35,635 nucleotides of DNA from Phallusia fumigata (Eukaryota > Chordata > Ascidiacea > Phlebobranchia > Ascidiidae), in contig QXVZ01028032.1 in assembly GCA_008931825.1 (NCBI GenBank), positions 1 through 35,635 of the forward strand, given 5' to 3'. Below the pieces are notes generated by a model. That model saw only the letters and a list, made by a program, of their open reading frames with translations. It was not told where the DNA came from and made no database searches. Shown here one piece after another: positions 25,801 through 35,635 of this stretch (positions are counted from its first letter, which is position 1; every line of letters starts with the position of its first letter). A program made the position numbers and the translations under genes.

Positions 25801-28800
25801 CTCCAATACGAGAGACTTTGTCCTGAAATTGAGAATGAACAGATTGGTAAAATGCACGCGTTTGCCGTTTACCATAAAATTAAGGTAAAATTCAAAAACA
25901 GCAAGTCAGGAAATGCTAAATTAGCAGCATCGAAATTGGCATCACACAAATGTAAAAAAGCTGCCAAAATCACATTAGACAATTTTAAAAACTGCCAAAA
26001 TCACAGTCTTCAGATATTCGCCAAAAATAATTTTGCGCTTACCATAAAATTAAGGTAAAATTCATAAACAGAAAAAGTTTTAAAAAGTTCGGCAAACAGC
26101 ATTACACAAATGAAAAAAAAAAACTTCTGAAATCACTTAGTTTAGAGTTTATGCCTCAGTAAAAAAGCAACAAATGTAACAAACTGAAATGGCATAGTTT
26201 TGGATAAATGTAAAAAAAAGTAAATTCATGTTTATGACATCATTATGATTCAACCATTGTTTAGTTTTTTCTAGTAAATTGGGTAAAAACTTTTTACAAA
26301 CTGACCACACATTGAAACAAAAATAATACCTGAGACTTCTGTTGTTGAGACTTAAAGCAATTTCATTGATACATTGCGGGTGGGCCATGACGAGATTGAA
26401 TCCGTATTGATAATTCATGATGGCACGAAGACAAGTGATGCATACGTGGACATCGTCTCTAAAATATTAATACATTGACATGTTAGGTAACAATTGTATC
26501 AAGGTAAAAAATATTTTATGTTGTGTGATTTTTGGGTTATGGTGCCAATGCTGCACATTTGTGTGCCAGAAGTAAACGTTTTCGATGAAATTGGGGTTTA
26601 AAATCATGTCATGTGGCATTTAAAAATATTAAATTTTGTTTTGTTATTTTTACCTTTAGATTGTTGCAACCTAAGTGTATCAAAGTAATCTGCTTTTGAA
26701 AGTTTTCATAGGTAATTAAAAAAAATTTTCATATTATATTTCCTATTTTTATCAGTGTAGTACAATATGGTTGTTGCAAAATCAAAAATAGTGCATTATT
26801 AGCATTAAAGCATCAGTATCTAGTGTAGTAAAATAATCTGCTTTGTAATTTCAATGGGCAATAAAAAATCTGTTTCTAGTTTTAACAAAGTGGCACAATA
26901 TTATGCAGATTCTTTGTTGCGGCTTTTAAAAAAATAACAAATAGTTTATTATCAACATTGCAGAATAATTATAAAAAAATGTTTCTAATGTTTGAAATTA
27001 TGAAACAGATATGTTAGGCACATTTAAACTATTTTGGCACATTTTAAACGACTATCGCTAGGTAATTGCAAGACCTTAACCAAAAGACATGTTTTGGCTA
27101 TTTGCCGGAAATACGATAAATTTCAACAACCATTAAACATCAGTTTAAAGCCACCACCAGAGTTATTCATGACATATCCACAAATGTAAACACGCATGGG
27201 TATGTCTGTGTGTGGGAATCAGGACAACTTCTGCCCGTCAAAGTCATGTGACTTCCTAAAACAGGATGTGGTGTTGTCATGACGTTCAGTCATGGCAATT
27301 GGTAAATGTTGTGAACAAAACAAACTGCCATGATAAGAAACAGTTTTTTTGGTAACTGTTTGTGGCGTTTGCGAGTTTTGATGATTAGTTTCGTCGTTTA
27401 TGCAGCAAATAAATTCTATTGTCAAACAATACGAAAAGCCAGCATTTACGGATTGTAACAATTGGCCTACTTAACATAGAAACATTAGGATAAGCGTCAT
27501 CAACATGGCATTAGAAGTCATTAACATACGGCATAATTTGTAAACTGTGTTCAAAAGGTGGCGGATCTTTGACCTAGAAACAAGTTTATTACATACCTAT
27601 CCATGACCGCCCTTGAATTTTTCAGTGTCCTTCGGTTCGGCAAAGTCTGCGACCTTGAAAGACTCGACGACTTTGGCATGGTCGAGTTTCTAACACTTAT
27701 ACTGCTCCCGATACTCAGGTCGCCGGTGCTACCAAGGGATTTCGTGGGTGATGACGATACTGAAGACGATGAACCTCGTTCATAGCTAGGTTGAAAAATG
27801 TGTACAATTTTAGTTTTTATCATAAGTTTTAACAGCATGATGCGCATAAGTAACTCCATCATAACTTTGATGTTTTTGGGGCCCACTTTAGCAAGCAAAA
27901 CTGAAAAAATGGTCACAAACCTATAATCCTTAACATTAAGATGATAAATTGAAACTTACATATGTTTTTAAAATAAAGTTTATGTATATTTGTTGTTCTT
28001 CTTGTTGTTAAATTTGAATTTGCAAGAATTTAACATTTCCTTGTTGCATCGTTACATAAAACACAATAGAAAACAGGCAACAATGAACAAAAACAACTGT
28101 ATAACGTTGCAGTAATTGAATGTGTTTAACTTACATGATTGCGTACTGTGCGAAGGCCAGATAGTTGACCAAAACATCGAGACCACGATTTTCTTCGTTG
28201 AGAAACTCTCGGACCCATCTAAAAATAAATAATAGAAAAAGCTAATAATTTTGACATCTGAAATGTTTGTTTTTTTAATTTTTAAATTTTTAATTTTTTT
28301 TGTAATACACAGTTTAGCTGAGTTTCACATAAAGAGTTACCAACAAGACTATGGGCAGTTACCCTATATGGTTGGTCCTTAGCGAAATTTCAAGGTCACG
28401 AAGGGTTTTTGTCGATTGACTTATTCGTTTCCGGAAGCGCTTCCGTCGCAACGACGGGTCGAGGTAACTCAGAAGAGCTTGTAAGTAGTGGGAAGGGGGG
28501 TTTTTGACCTCAACTCGATCCTAAAAAATAAAATAGCTTGAAAAAATTATATTCAAAAATCAATTGTTGAATGCCAAATTTTGCAATCCTATGCAGTTTG
28601 TTATGAATTTTTCACATGGTGCTACTTATTAAAAAATTCCAAGCATTTTTAAAAGCAAGACACTGACTTAAAAAGTGGCTTAATTAAAAACTGTCTTGTA
28701 TTGCACTGATCATGACATTAGTACTTGTGGAGATGCTTCCATTACAATATATTCCATCATCATTTTGTTAAAGCAATATTAATTTGGAAATTTGTTCTGT

Positions 28801-31800
28801 ATTATGACATAGAGCAAAGTAAAACATGACACTTAGTATATTAGTACAAGCTTATAATTCTGTTGAGAGAACTGAACTGTCTTTCGAGTTGATGAAAGTG
28901 CAAATAAATGAAAAACCATTTTGTTGTTGTCAAATTTACCTTAAAAGGTCTGAACGAGGCTTTCATAAGTCGTTCAAGAAATGAAAGCACACCTTGTAAT
29001 GCCATAACCACAAATATTTTACTTTCACAAGTCAAATGAAACTAGTTTAAATTTGTGAGTTATACATGGGCTCTCCAAAGCACAAAACTGTGCTAAAAAT
29101 AAAAGCAATATATAATATAATTACAAAAAGCACCACAATTCATTTGACAACTTTTTGTTTTGGTTGAAATGATTTAATTTGGACACCAAGCTCCAAAAGC
29201 TGAACCACGATGTCTAAACAAATTCATTTTGACAGACAACTTATTACATGCAAAAAATTAAAAATCATATTTTTTTAGGGCTTGTGGGTCAACCAATGGT
29301 AAACTGGGTTAAAAAGTTGTCAGTGCACAACACTTTATCTATGATATGCTTAAATTTGAAAAAATCAGGATGACTTTTTCTTGAAAAAATGTGTAAATAA
29401 ACCCACATTGGACAGGAAAAATGGAGTTAAAAGGCATTGGTTTGCCAAAAAAGACAAAAATATAACAAACAAAACACAAAGCAGGGCAGGACTTGGTGAC
29501 TGTTATCCGTGGCACCGGTGTTTGATTGATTGACAAAGCATGGCATAGCACCATTTGCATTTTAATTAAAAAACATGAAATGTCAAATCTAATTATACAA
29601 GGAAAAAACGTCTGCCTTGCTGAGCAGCAAATTGTGACAAAATTTCAAAACTCAAGTAACAATTTGATTTTGAAATCATAATTTTTAAATAAAAAAGGGC
29701 ACAAAATTTCAAAAAATACTTTAAGGGTGCTGTGTATACTGATTATTGACCATCAAACAGTCAAAATGACAATATACATACAACTTGGTGCTTGTGGCAA
29801 GCAATCAAAGTAATATGTTTCATCCACAGGATTAAATTAGGTTTACTTGCAAAGCTGCTTATATGGATTAACCTTTATGAGCGCCAAACTAATGTTTTTA
29901 ATGCAATCTTTAACTTAGAATAGGTTGTTGGAATTCCGTTAAGAGTGCATGTATAATTGGTAAAAAAATAGATGTTTTAGTAAAAATGTTGTCATTATTA
30001 AAGACGCCCTAAAATTAAACATACATTTGTTATTAAAGTTTTAGGTTTTTTAAAACAGTATTCAACAACTCTTATCATAAAAATTTTGGCCCAAATAGTC
30101 GTATATGCAATATGCTTTAACAATCAAACTTTTGTCTTCATCAGTGATATCTGGTGTTCAACAAATTAGTGCAATTAACAAAATAATTACTGTGCTACAA
30201 CAACCACTACAGAGCAGTACCAATTTTAAGACTTGTAAAAAAAATACTAGCGGTAATTTCACTTTTTGAAACTGTGTAAATTCATCTTGTGGAATAACTC
30301 TAACATTGTCCGACATACAACAAGATTTTTGCAGCCCATAGAGTACATCAAACTCTTATAAATTCTTAATCTTTTCAAATATTTTTGTTCTTTAGGTTTC
30401 ATCTAGGAGGTGATAATAGGTAGCCTATATTGTTTTCACTTATATGTTTAGTTTTGAACTTCATTTGTCATAAGTTTAAGTTCTAGTCATAAGTCTAACT
30501 TTTATATTGTGTATAAATAACAGCTCATTTATGGTTGCCACCTGCAAGCTTGCACTAAAACACTATCACAGCCTATAAAATTGGACCTGGTTTAGAACCA
30601 ACTGCATTCTAAGCTAAAACATAACATGGCAACCATAGACAGGGCATAGTCCAGAATGACAAACTATTCACTGTTCTCTCTGCTTGTGGTCAACGTTTGT
30701 AAATAATTTAGTGTTCGTGACAGATTTACTCACAAAAACTGGCAACAAAATCAAGCCTACCTGCTTTTCCATCAACTACTGTTAATAATTTATTACATGA
30801 CAAAACAGCTTGCATGCTTTCGTCATGAGTTAAAAAGAATTTAGTAAACAGCAATATTTAATTGATTGATAGTTGGAAATATATTTGCCTGAAGACTTGC
30901 ATTTGCAACTGTTTAAAAATGATTTTTTGAAAAGTGTGTTCTGCATTAGCAAGGGTAATTTTCCAAATTTTTGCCAACAAAGTATAATTTGGGTAACCTT
31001 TAGGCAACAAACTAAGAATTTGGCAAATTTCATGCATATTTGTATGAATGTTTATTAAACAAGTTTCTTGATAATTTAACACATAAATCTTACCTGGTCG
31101 CAAATTAATTCCCACTTCTTTTTGTTGTCGTACTTTGTTAAAACTTTTACTTTGTCGGCAGGCAAATTCATGGAAGCCTACATATCAAACAATTTTTTTT
31201 AATATGGTTTATTCAAAAATTTGGGTAATCAGTCAATATTTTAAGGAAATAGTTGATACTATATGTAGCTACAACCTAGAATGTCAACAATGCCCAATGG
31301 AAGAATTTTTGGAAAATAAATGGATATTTTGGGGGGAAAACTACAAAATGAAGCAATTAGTTCATATAACAGCAAAAACTGCTACAATTTTTGACCAATA
31401 TATTTTTTCGATATTACACCTACTTACAGGACAGAGTTAGATTTAAAAACAATTTTGTGACCTCTATTTGGGGTGATTTTTAGATAAGGATAAACTTAGG
31501 CACATCTTTCAAGAAAAATAGTTATATTGGCACAAAACATTTGCTTCATAGACAGTAATGACATGACTAGGGGAATCCCCTGTTTATATCTGTCATGAAG
31601 ATATGTCATGACGCAACACCAAAACTAAATTTATTCGTGATCGGAATCTTGTGTCACAAGTTTAAAATTAGCAAACTTTTTTCTAGAAAGGAGCAATTTT
31701 CCAGAAATCTTACCAAAACTTTGTCGAAACGTTCGTCGATCTCGGTCGAGTCTGGCATGGGTAGCTTAAGGGGGACATTGTGCGCCCGATAATCATGCAG

Positions 31801-31824
31801 ACGACTGCTTTCTGAATTTCCCAT
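13525..31824 (-). CDS. FMNL: Formin-like protein (FMNL/FRL class), 22 traced coding exons
   Basis: Nucleates and elongates actin filaments under Rho-GTPase control (family knowledge). Coding exons in order: 31824-31714, 31177-31094, 28520-28363, 28218-28135, 27785-27597, 26458-26330, 25822-25654, 25299-25189, 24654-24505, 24119-24018, 23113-22151, 21119-20991, 20392-20212, 19627-19461, 19060-18919, 17749-17544, 16940-16704, 16295-16166, 15148-15015, 14160-13993, 13875-13692, 13631-13525. Every junction is GT/AG and phases join without a break, giving 1344 residues (human FMNL2 is about 1086). It starts MGNSE, so Gly2 is a likely myristoylation site as in vertebrate FMNLs. GBD/FH3 covers about residues 1-345, coiled coil 346-429, a novel insert 430-750, FH1 794-854, FH2 about 875-1260 (Trp885, NRARNL from 951, GNYMN at 1083-1087) and DAD about 1295-1335. 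Weakest points: the 3' edge of exon 11 (donor GTTGCC) and a possible extra exon at 23475-23582. Confidence 0.92.
13993..19627 (-). CDS. FMNL: FMNL exons 14-20: FH2 actin-nucleating domain
   Basis: Exons 19627-19461, 19060-18919, 17749-17544, 16940-16704, 16295-16166, 15148-15015 and 14160-13993. Key FH2 features are present: lasso tryptophan ([11 protein letters not shown], Trp885), NRARNLSITLRK with the conserved Ile that contacts actin, and the signature [20 protein letters not shown]. Lengths and order match human FMNL2. Duplicated fragments of exon 15 (18699-18730) and of its flanks come from the assembly joins at 15742 and 18731. The host introns contain most of the repeats described separately. 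Confidence 0.92.
14190..14447 (+). repeat. 70-bp satellite units, FMNL intron 19, next to MITE copy 2
   Basis: Three to four diverged forward units with the GGGTTTCC, ACGAGCTTCGTGC and GTCAACC blocks. The last unit is interrupted at 14456 by the hAT MITE. Confidence 0.8.
14448..14999. mobile_element. hAT-type MITE, copy 2, in an FMNL intron
   Basis: The element spans 14456-14991 (536 bp) with the same TAGGGATGGGCC ends, flanked by perfect 8-bp duplications AAAACTTG at 14448-14455 and 14992-14999. It is about 110 bp shorter than copy 1 in the middle but shares both GCTCGG-rich ends. Its right duplication ends 15 nt from the 5' splice site of FMNL exon 19 (15014 minus). On the left it abuts an array of 70-bp satellite units. 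Confidence 0.9.
16370..16605. repeat. Dispersed intronic repeat, FMNL intron 17
   Basis: Shares a run of blocks (AAAGTCACA, ATACTTTGCATTGTA, TTTTACGTTTT, CTGTGGGT, TCATGGAAG, GACCCATAATTAT) in the same order with 24770-25080, and shorter parts with 15200-15570 and 29270-29360. Confidence 0.6.
17028..17168. repeat. Fold-back repeat with hammerhead-like core, FMNL intron 16
   Basis: Ends AACATAACTGCCAGAGA are perfect inverted repeats and the arms pair on toward the centre. The centre (17077-17106) reads on the minus strand CTGATAA, a near-palindromic 17 nt (CAACAGCTGTTG), then GAAAC, the layout of a hammerhead ribozyme core (CUGAUGA, stem II, GAAA). One core base differs, so it is probably inactive. 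No clear target duplication. Confidence 0.7.
17984..18600. repeat. Degenerate tandem array of nine tRNA B-box-like motifs, period about 72 bp
   Basis: GGTTCGAATCC-like motifs start at 18002, 18078, 18150, 18223, 18294, 18357, 18437, 18514 and 18576, so spacing is 62-80 bp, mostly 71-77. Three match GGTTCGAATC exactly and others differ by one to three bases. Each is preceded by a GAAAGTCGAAAGG-like stretch and followed by CAAGCAACG-like sequence. The array lies in the FMNL intron before exon 16. The last two motifs recur after N18731 because of the assembly overlap. Confidence 0.8.
19110..19400. repeat. 70-bp satellite units in head-to-head orientation, FMNL intron 14
   Basis: One forward unit (about 19127-19197) is followed by three reverse units (about 19206-19400). 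The meeting point near 19200 makes an inverted repeat of roughly 70 bp per arm. This lies between FMNL exons 14 and 15. Confidence 0.8.
19876..19993. repeat. Second fold-back repeat with hammerhead-like core, upstream of FMNL exon 14
   Basis: Arms of about 40 bp (GATACAAG...ACTTG...AAAC...TTTTC) pair with roughly eight mismatches. The apex (19917-19943) reads on the minus strand ATGATGA, a stem GACAA/TTGTC, then GAAAC. It resembles the core of the 17028 element but the arms are unrelated in sequence. Confidence 0.65.
20212..20392 (-). CDS. FMNL: FMNL exon 13: FH1 proline-rich domain
   Basis: Encodes 60 residues plus a split Gly, with four proline runs (PPPPP, PPPPPPP, PPPP, PPPP) separated by Ser, Gly and Ile. 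FH1 recruits profilin-actin for filament elongation. It is short compared with vertebrate FMNL FH1. Phase 0 in, phase 1 out into exon 14 ([10 protein letters not shown]), which leads into FH2. Confidence 0.9.
21120..22150 (-). other. FMNL intron 11 with contig join at N21495
   Basis: Between exons 11 and 12. 21388-21494 recurs exactly as 21496-21602 around the N. No gene or other repeat recognised. Confidence 0.7.
22151..23113 (-). CDS. FMNL: FMNL exon 11: 321-codon Ser/Asp-rich low-complexity insert
   Basis: A single large open exon, phase 0 at both ends, between the coiled coil and FH1. It opens with an acidic run (SDDDDEADD) after acceptor CTAACTGGACAG and contains a serine-aspartate run ([16 protein letters not shown]), short proline motifs ([25 protein letters not shown]) and a charged stretch ([17 protein letters not shown]). 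Vertebrate FMNLs have only a short linker here, so this looks lineage-specific. The donor assigned at 22150 (CAG/GTTGCC) is non-optimal but is the in-phase choice. Confidence 0.65.
23197..23266 (-). repeat. tRNA-like remnant (tRNA pseudogene or SINE head)
   Basis: The minus strand reads TAGCTCAGTTGGTATAACGC (A box, 23262-23243) and GGTTTCAAATC (B box, 23220-23210) at about the spacing of a tRNA. The anticodon and T stems pair poorly, so it is not a functional tRNA. Confidence 0.55.
23475..23582 (-). CDS. Candidate extra FMNL exon (36 codons)
   Basis: The minus strand has acceptor CTTACACAG, then 108 open nt, then donor GTACCA, phase 0 at both ends, exactly what is needed between exon 10 and exon 11. 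It encodes [20 protein letters not shown] and then a charged tail ending KEALKG. It is richer in G+C than the surrounding intron. It has no resemblance to vertebrate FMNL that I recognise, so it may be an alternative exon or chance. Confidence 0.3.
24018..26458 (-). CDS. FMNL: FMNL exons 6-10: end of the armadillo/FH3 region and coiled coil
   Basis: Exons 26458-26330, 25822-25654, 25299-25189, 24654-24505 and 24119-24018 encode residues 209-429. Sequences such as [17 protein letters not shown]-like (here [18 protein letters not shown]), NYQYGFN and [13 protein letters not shown] match the FMNL FH3/DID, which binds the C-terminal DAD to hold the formin inactive. Exons 9 and 10 form a heptad-rich coiled coil ([22 protein letters not shown]). 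Confidence 0.9.
24770..25080. repeat. Dispersed intronic repeat, FMNL intron 8
   Basis: Related to 16370-16605 block by block, and to 29278-29340 (GTGGGT..ACCAATGG, CAGTGCACAAC). No coding capacity is visible. Confidence 0.6.
25488..25570 (+). repeat. Possible decayed tRNA-like sequence
   Basis: CAGCTCATTGTTGCAATAGC, ATTGGACTAA and a B-box-like GGGTTCGATCTC (25553-25564). The A-to-B spacing is about 60 bp, longer than usual. Weak. Confidence 0.3.
26459..27596 (-). other. FMNL intron 5 (1.14 kb)
   Basis: AT-rich, with nothing recognised. A slightly more GC-rich patch at 27180-27380 contains GTCATGACGTTCAGTCATGG, otherwise unremarkable. Confidence 0.55.
28521..31093 (-). other. FMNL intron 2 (2.57 kb)
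   Basis: Largest intron, AT-rich. It holds a fragment of the dispersed intronic repeat near 29270-29360. Open frames here are short and unconvincing. As a long 5' intron it may hold regulatory elements, but none is visible. Confidence 0.6.
31714..31824 (-). CDS. FMNL: FMNL exon 1: start codon and myristoylation signal
   Basis: Encodes 37 residues beginning [20 protein letters not shown], very close to vertebrate FMNL starts ([12 protein letters not shown] is shared). Gly2 followed by Asn and a Ser at position 6 fits N-myristoyltransferase use, which tethers FMNLs to membranes. The donor is GTAAGA, phase 0. The ATG at 31824 is fixed by this homology. Introns of 536 bp and then 2.57 kb follow. 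Confidence 0.9.
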
Positions 31825-33334
31825 GTTACTTGTTGGTCACCTAGTCATAACTTAAACAAAATCTCTTTTTGCGTCGTCACAGATGGTGTGATTTTCGTTG
31901 ACAATACCAGTATCCAGTTTTTTTTTAATGGACGGACACAGTGGACAAATTCTTAACATTTCATTAGCTGTTGTGGAAAAAAGAACAAATTTGTTACAAT
32001 TTGTAAAAACTAAAAATGTACTAAAAACTGTAATTTTTTTGCGCTTGTGTAAATGTAATCTGTACTGCTATGCATTTATTTGCTGTACATTGGGTAAAAA
32101 ACAAACATATTACTGGCATGTTTGCTTGACACATTAGCGTTAACTTAAGCTCTACAGAAAAAAAACAAATGTCTTTGGGCAATAGCAATAGAACAATCAC
32201 AAATCTAAAGCAAAGGCAAAACATTAACTATTAATTACAAAGGTTTTTTTTTAAATTACATATTATATCACCACCCTGACAAAGCATACAAAACAGGGCA
32301 GCCCTTCCAACAACACATTTTGACATTTAATGTGACCACTTGACTCAAATATTACCAGAAAACCAAAACCAGACTGTTCAAGTGCCTCGCCACAAGATGT
32401 ATGATGTCATTACTCATTTCGCTATGTCTTGGGAGATTAAAGTTCATTTTAATGCCAGCGGGTAAAGTACACTGTGCTGCTCCAAAAAAGGTCATTTAAA
32501 ACTCAATGAAAAGCGTCCATCTCAGCTTAATTGATCGATTTATATTTCACAGTATGGTTTACCCTACATTCTTGACTACAAAAGTGCACAGAAACTTTAA
32601 AACAATGAACACAAGTAATTTTTGAAAAAAAGTACAAAACTTGAAGGTAGTGAAAGTGCAACATTGTGCCAACGAAAGGTCACAAAAAAGTCACTAGACA
32701 ATAAAAAGGCCATATTCAGTAAGGCAGTGTACAGCACTATTCCTGGAGTTAACAATGCCTACATACACATATATGCAAGTAAACCACATACACATTTTTT
32801 TTCTAAATACAAAATTAGGGTAAGACAAAAACTTGCTTTTAAAAGTCTTTTTAATATATGTGTTGTCGGCCCTTTCCACAATCAATTTGCTGTAATTGAG
32901 AACATTATTAACTAATTCGCTAAGAAGTATGCGTGGAATGCAACAGTCCACAAACAAAAACACAAACAACAAAATGTCAATAATAATTGTCAACATGCAG
33001 CCTGTAACAAAACACTTCCAACTAAATTCAAATCCTAAGCTGAAAAATCTAGTCCACAAAAAGACTATGATGTAACGTAAAATGAGAGTCATAATAATTA
33101 GTCTATCGAAATAAGTGGTTGAGCACTTTCAAACGTTGATTTAACACCTAGTCCACACCCACGTATGACGCAAACTATGACGTCACAAACATTACGTCAT
33201 AAGCACGCCTGTCTTTTAACCCACGCTATTAAGGCAGCGCCCTATACCTGAGCACCCCCTATTCAAGTCATCCCGTTTAGTGCAAATATTTACAGTCTAG
33301 TAGTTTCTGGAGATGTTTACAAGCATTACTTGTC
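31825..33334. other. Upstream flank of FMNL
   Basis: Presumed FMNL 5' UTR and promoter lie at its left edge. No TATA box is obvious. TGACGTCA occurs at about 33179. The open frame 32694-33092 (minus) is hydrophobic and AT-driven, with no recognised domain. Confidence 0.5.
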
Positions 33335-33875
33335 ACGCTTTAAGCGGGTTTCCAAACTTTGTCCAGTCAAGAGTACATAAAGCGATATGGTTGACTGCAC
33401 GAAGCTCGTTAGAAAACCCGCTTTAAGCCTGCACAGTCGTATCTAACATAAGTGCTACTATTGACTGAACGAAACTTTCGAAGTATTATAAAGCTGCTCG
33501 GTGCTGTGTGTAACAAGTGCTGCAGTTTATAACCAACACGTCTGTGTTAATTTAAGATTTCATCGGTGCTAATTAAATTCCACTGACGAAGCTTTTCAAC
33601 CAAACTTGCACACAGTGTCATGAAACGATGGTCTATCATTAGTTTAGAAAATTCGATTTAAGAGTACGATTAAGTAAAGTCGTGCATGCAACAAGCGCTA
33701 TGATTGACTACACGAAGCTCGTCGGAAACCGGCTTCAAGAGATCAAAGTCGTGCAAAGTACAAGCGATATGGTTGACTGTGCGAAGTTAGTTGGGAACCC
33801 GCTTTAAACGATTAAATTCGTGCATGTTACAAGCGCTATGGTTGACTGCACTAAGCTCGTCCAAGCCACAAGCTT
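33335..33875 (-). repeat. 70-bp satellite units, mainly inverted, degenerate
   Basis: Units reading AAGCGCTATGGTTGACTGCA and CGTTAGAAAACCCGCTTTAA are the reverse complement of the right-end array. They cover about 33380-33450 and 33680-33870, with a forward half unit at 33338-33365 and a decayed stretch between. Confidence 0.75.
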
Positions 33876-35204
33876 TCAAATTCTTTAAATCAAGATTCAG
33901 TGTAAAATTTACCAGTTAACCTCGTATTGTAAAGACAATATAACACCCAGTAAAACAGGCAGCGGTCTCCCACAAAAAATGACACCTTTATGAATCATAC
34001 CGACAGTGTCGGAAAATAAACAGGGTTGAACAATGTGATTCATCCAAAAACATGTTTAAATAGGCGGCATATCTTACCAAACATTTCCTTTTTGTGTGGA
34101 GTTTATGTTTAACACTGTCCAGGCCTTGTTTAAACGACATTATGAATAGTGGTCGGCCCTTCTTCATGTTCAGTGATGTTAATTTCATGTTTTTGTTAAG
34201 TTTCTTGCGCAGGGAAACAAACGAAAAAAACATGCAAATGACCATTTCCTCACGAAAGCATACCGTTTGCAATCACCACTAGGCCAGTTCGACATTTGAA
34301 CGGTTTATGGCTTTTTTTTCAACTGAATTGCCTTTTAAACGTTTTGCCGCCAAGTTGTATATTTGTCCCACCGTTTTTACAACATTGCGCAAATTTCAAC
34401 GACATTTTGCACGTGGCTCTGACGCTATAATATGTACCCAGAACGCCACTGTTAATTTGCGGTTGTTGTTTTACAGCACCAAATGTACAAAGACCAGTTA
34501 CAAAAGCCTGCTTCAGGTGAGCAAAAAGAGGCAAGTCAGTTTTTTTGTCGAAAAGGGTTTTAAGACTGTGTAGATTTCAGCCTTCTAGACCATTTGCAAA
34601 GAAAGCGTTTATACACCGAGTTGTTTTTTAATGCGCTAAATTGTTTTGAAAAACAGTGTAGTTGTAATATTGCAATGATAAACCCTAATCGACTAGTTTT
34701 AACTTTTTTCTGGCGTTGAACAGCTATTTCAAATTTGGTGGTGATTGTAAAAGTGAATTTGTCTCTATGATTTCTATCCACATGCAAAATGAACTCAACT
34801 TAATTGACTGTTTTACGGTACTCAAGCCAAAACAAACCTTTACACTTCCTTTGCTCTTCAAGTTTCTAAAGTAACTTGCTTCTTAATCAAGCCAAAACTT
34901 TAACGTCCTTCCTGCAATATTACTAACACCAGCAGTCAAGACACTCTTTAACACTCCTACGTTTGCCCTAAGGCAAATCATTTCAAGCAAATACAAACAT
35001 AATATGTTTGTAACGAGCAGCACTTTGTCGCAATCAAAAAGCTGTCAGACGGTCTTTGCATGATCGCTGTACGTGTAAGACAGAATGAGAAAACCCCTTG
35101 CGGTCACCACGACTGGTAGTTTTTCGAAAGAAGCATTCTTCTTTTCTTCGCCACGTTTTTTTGTTCTGCTGCTTTTGTTGACATGCAAATCAAAACCGTT
35201 CTTA
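33876..35204. other. Intergenic, no gene recognised
   Basis: AT-rich between two satellite blocks. Open frames of 60-95 codons on both strands overlap each other and show no known motif. Confidence 0.5.
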
Positions 35205-35635
35205 GGTTGCACGCTGAAAACGTGTTTCCTAACGAGCTTCGTGCTCTTAACCTTAGCGTGTAACATCCACAACTTAGCACGTTTAAAGCGGGTTTCGAAC
35301 GAGCTTTGTGTAGTCAACTGTAGCGCTTGTTACATGCACGACTTTGCACGCTTCAAGTGGGTTTCCGAACGAGCTTTGTGTAGTTAACCATAGCGCTTGT
35401 TACATGCACGACTTTGCACTCTTAAAGCGGGTTTCCTAACGAGCTTTGTGTAGTCAACCATAGCGCTTGTTACATGCACGTCTTTGCACGCTTAAAGCGA
35501 GTTTCCTAACGAGCTTCGTTCAGTTAACCATAACGCTTGTTACATGCACGACTTTGCCCGTTTAAAGCGGGTTTCCTATCAAGCTTCGTGTAGTCAACCA
35601 TAGCGCTTGTTACATGCACGACTTTGCACGCTTAA
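35205..35635 (+). repeat. 70-bp satellite array, about six units, running off the window
   Basis: TTACATGCACGACTTTGC recurs at about 35330, 35400, 35470, 35540 and 35610, exactly 70 bp apart, with a more degenerate unit before. The unit contains AAAGCGGGTTTCCTAACGAG and GTCAACCATAGCGCTTG. Units differ at a few positions. The array continues past the end of the window. Confidence 0.92.

Noticed and set aside
30130-30165. Third hammerhead-like motif (TTCATCAGTG)
   Set aside because: No GAAAC half or stem could be found in register.
32694-33092. 132-codon minus-strand frame, hydrophobic
   Set aside because: Hydrophobicity follows from AT-rich codons; no signal of a real gene and no splice or promoter context.
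35205-35635. CRISPR-like array
   Set aside because: Units are contiguous 70-bp satellite copies with no unique spacers, in animal DNA.

Overview
The window looks like nuclear DNA of a tunicate, most likely a Ciona-type ascidian. The evidence is small introns with canonical GT/AG ends, AT-rich introns and intergenic DNA, compact spacing, animal-type genes, and dense short repeats. The species is inferred, not proven.

Three gene loci are well supported. (1) An ACAT1-type mitochondrial acetyl-CoA acetyltransferase lies on the minus strand (8839 to 6023, three coding exons, 412 residues). (2) Divergent from it, about 540 bp away, a two-exon plus-strand gene (9378-10451) encodes a 293-residue secreted cysteine-rich protein. 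(3) The right half is a formin of the FMNL (formin-like/FRL) class on the minus strand (31824 to 13525). I traced it through 22 coding exons whose phases all agree, giving about 1344 residues: GBD/FH3, coiled coil, a 321-codon low-complexity exon, FH1, FH2 and DAD.

The window is not a clean linear chromosome. It holds seven single N bases (1833, 4438, 6772, 11483, 15742, 18731, 21495). At each one, the sequence just before the N is repeated just after it, so these look like unmerged contig ends. Several overlaps differ by SNPs and indels and look like two haplotypes. The extra ACAT1 last-exon pieces and the apparent second copy of the cysteine-rich gene are therefore most simply alleles, not paralogs. 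About 4.6 kb of the window is probably counted twice.

The allelic overlap at 9534-11482 versus 11484-12769 shows a 645-bp hAT-type MITE (10509-11153, 8-bp target duplication) present in one copy and absent from the other, in the 3' UTR of the cysteine-rich gene. A second copy (14456-14991) sits 15 nt inside an FMNL intron, measured from its 5' splice site. Other structure includes a 70-bp satellite scattered through introns and the right end, a tandem array of nine tRNA B-box-like motifs about 72 bp apart (18002-18586), two fold-back repeats with hammerhead-like cores, SINE-like and LINE-tail repeats, and many TGACGTCA palindromes, including in-frame ones inside the cysteine-rich coding sequence.
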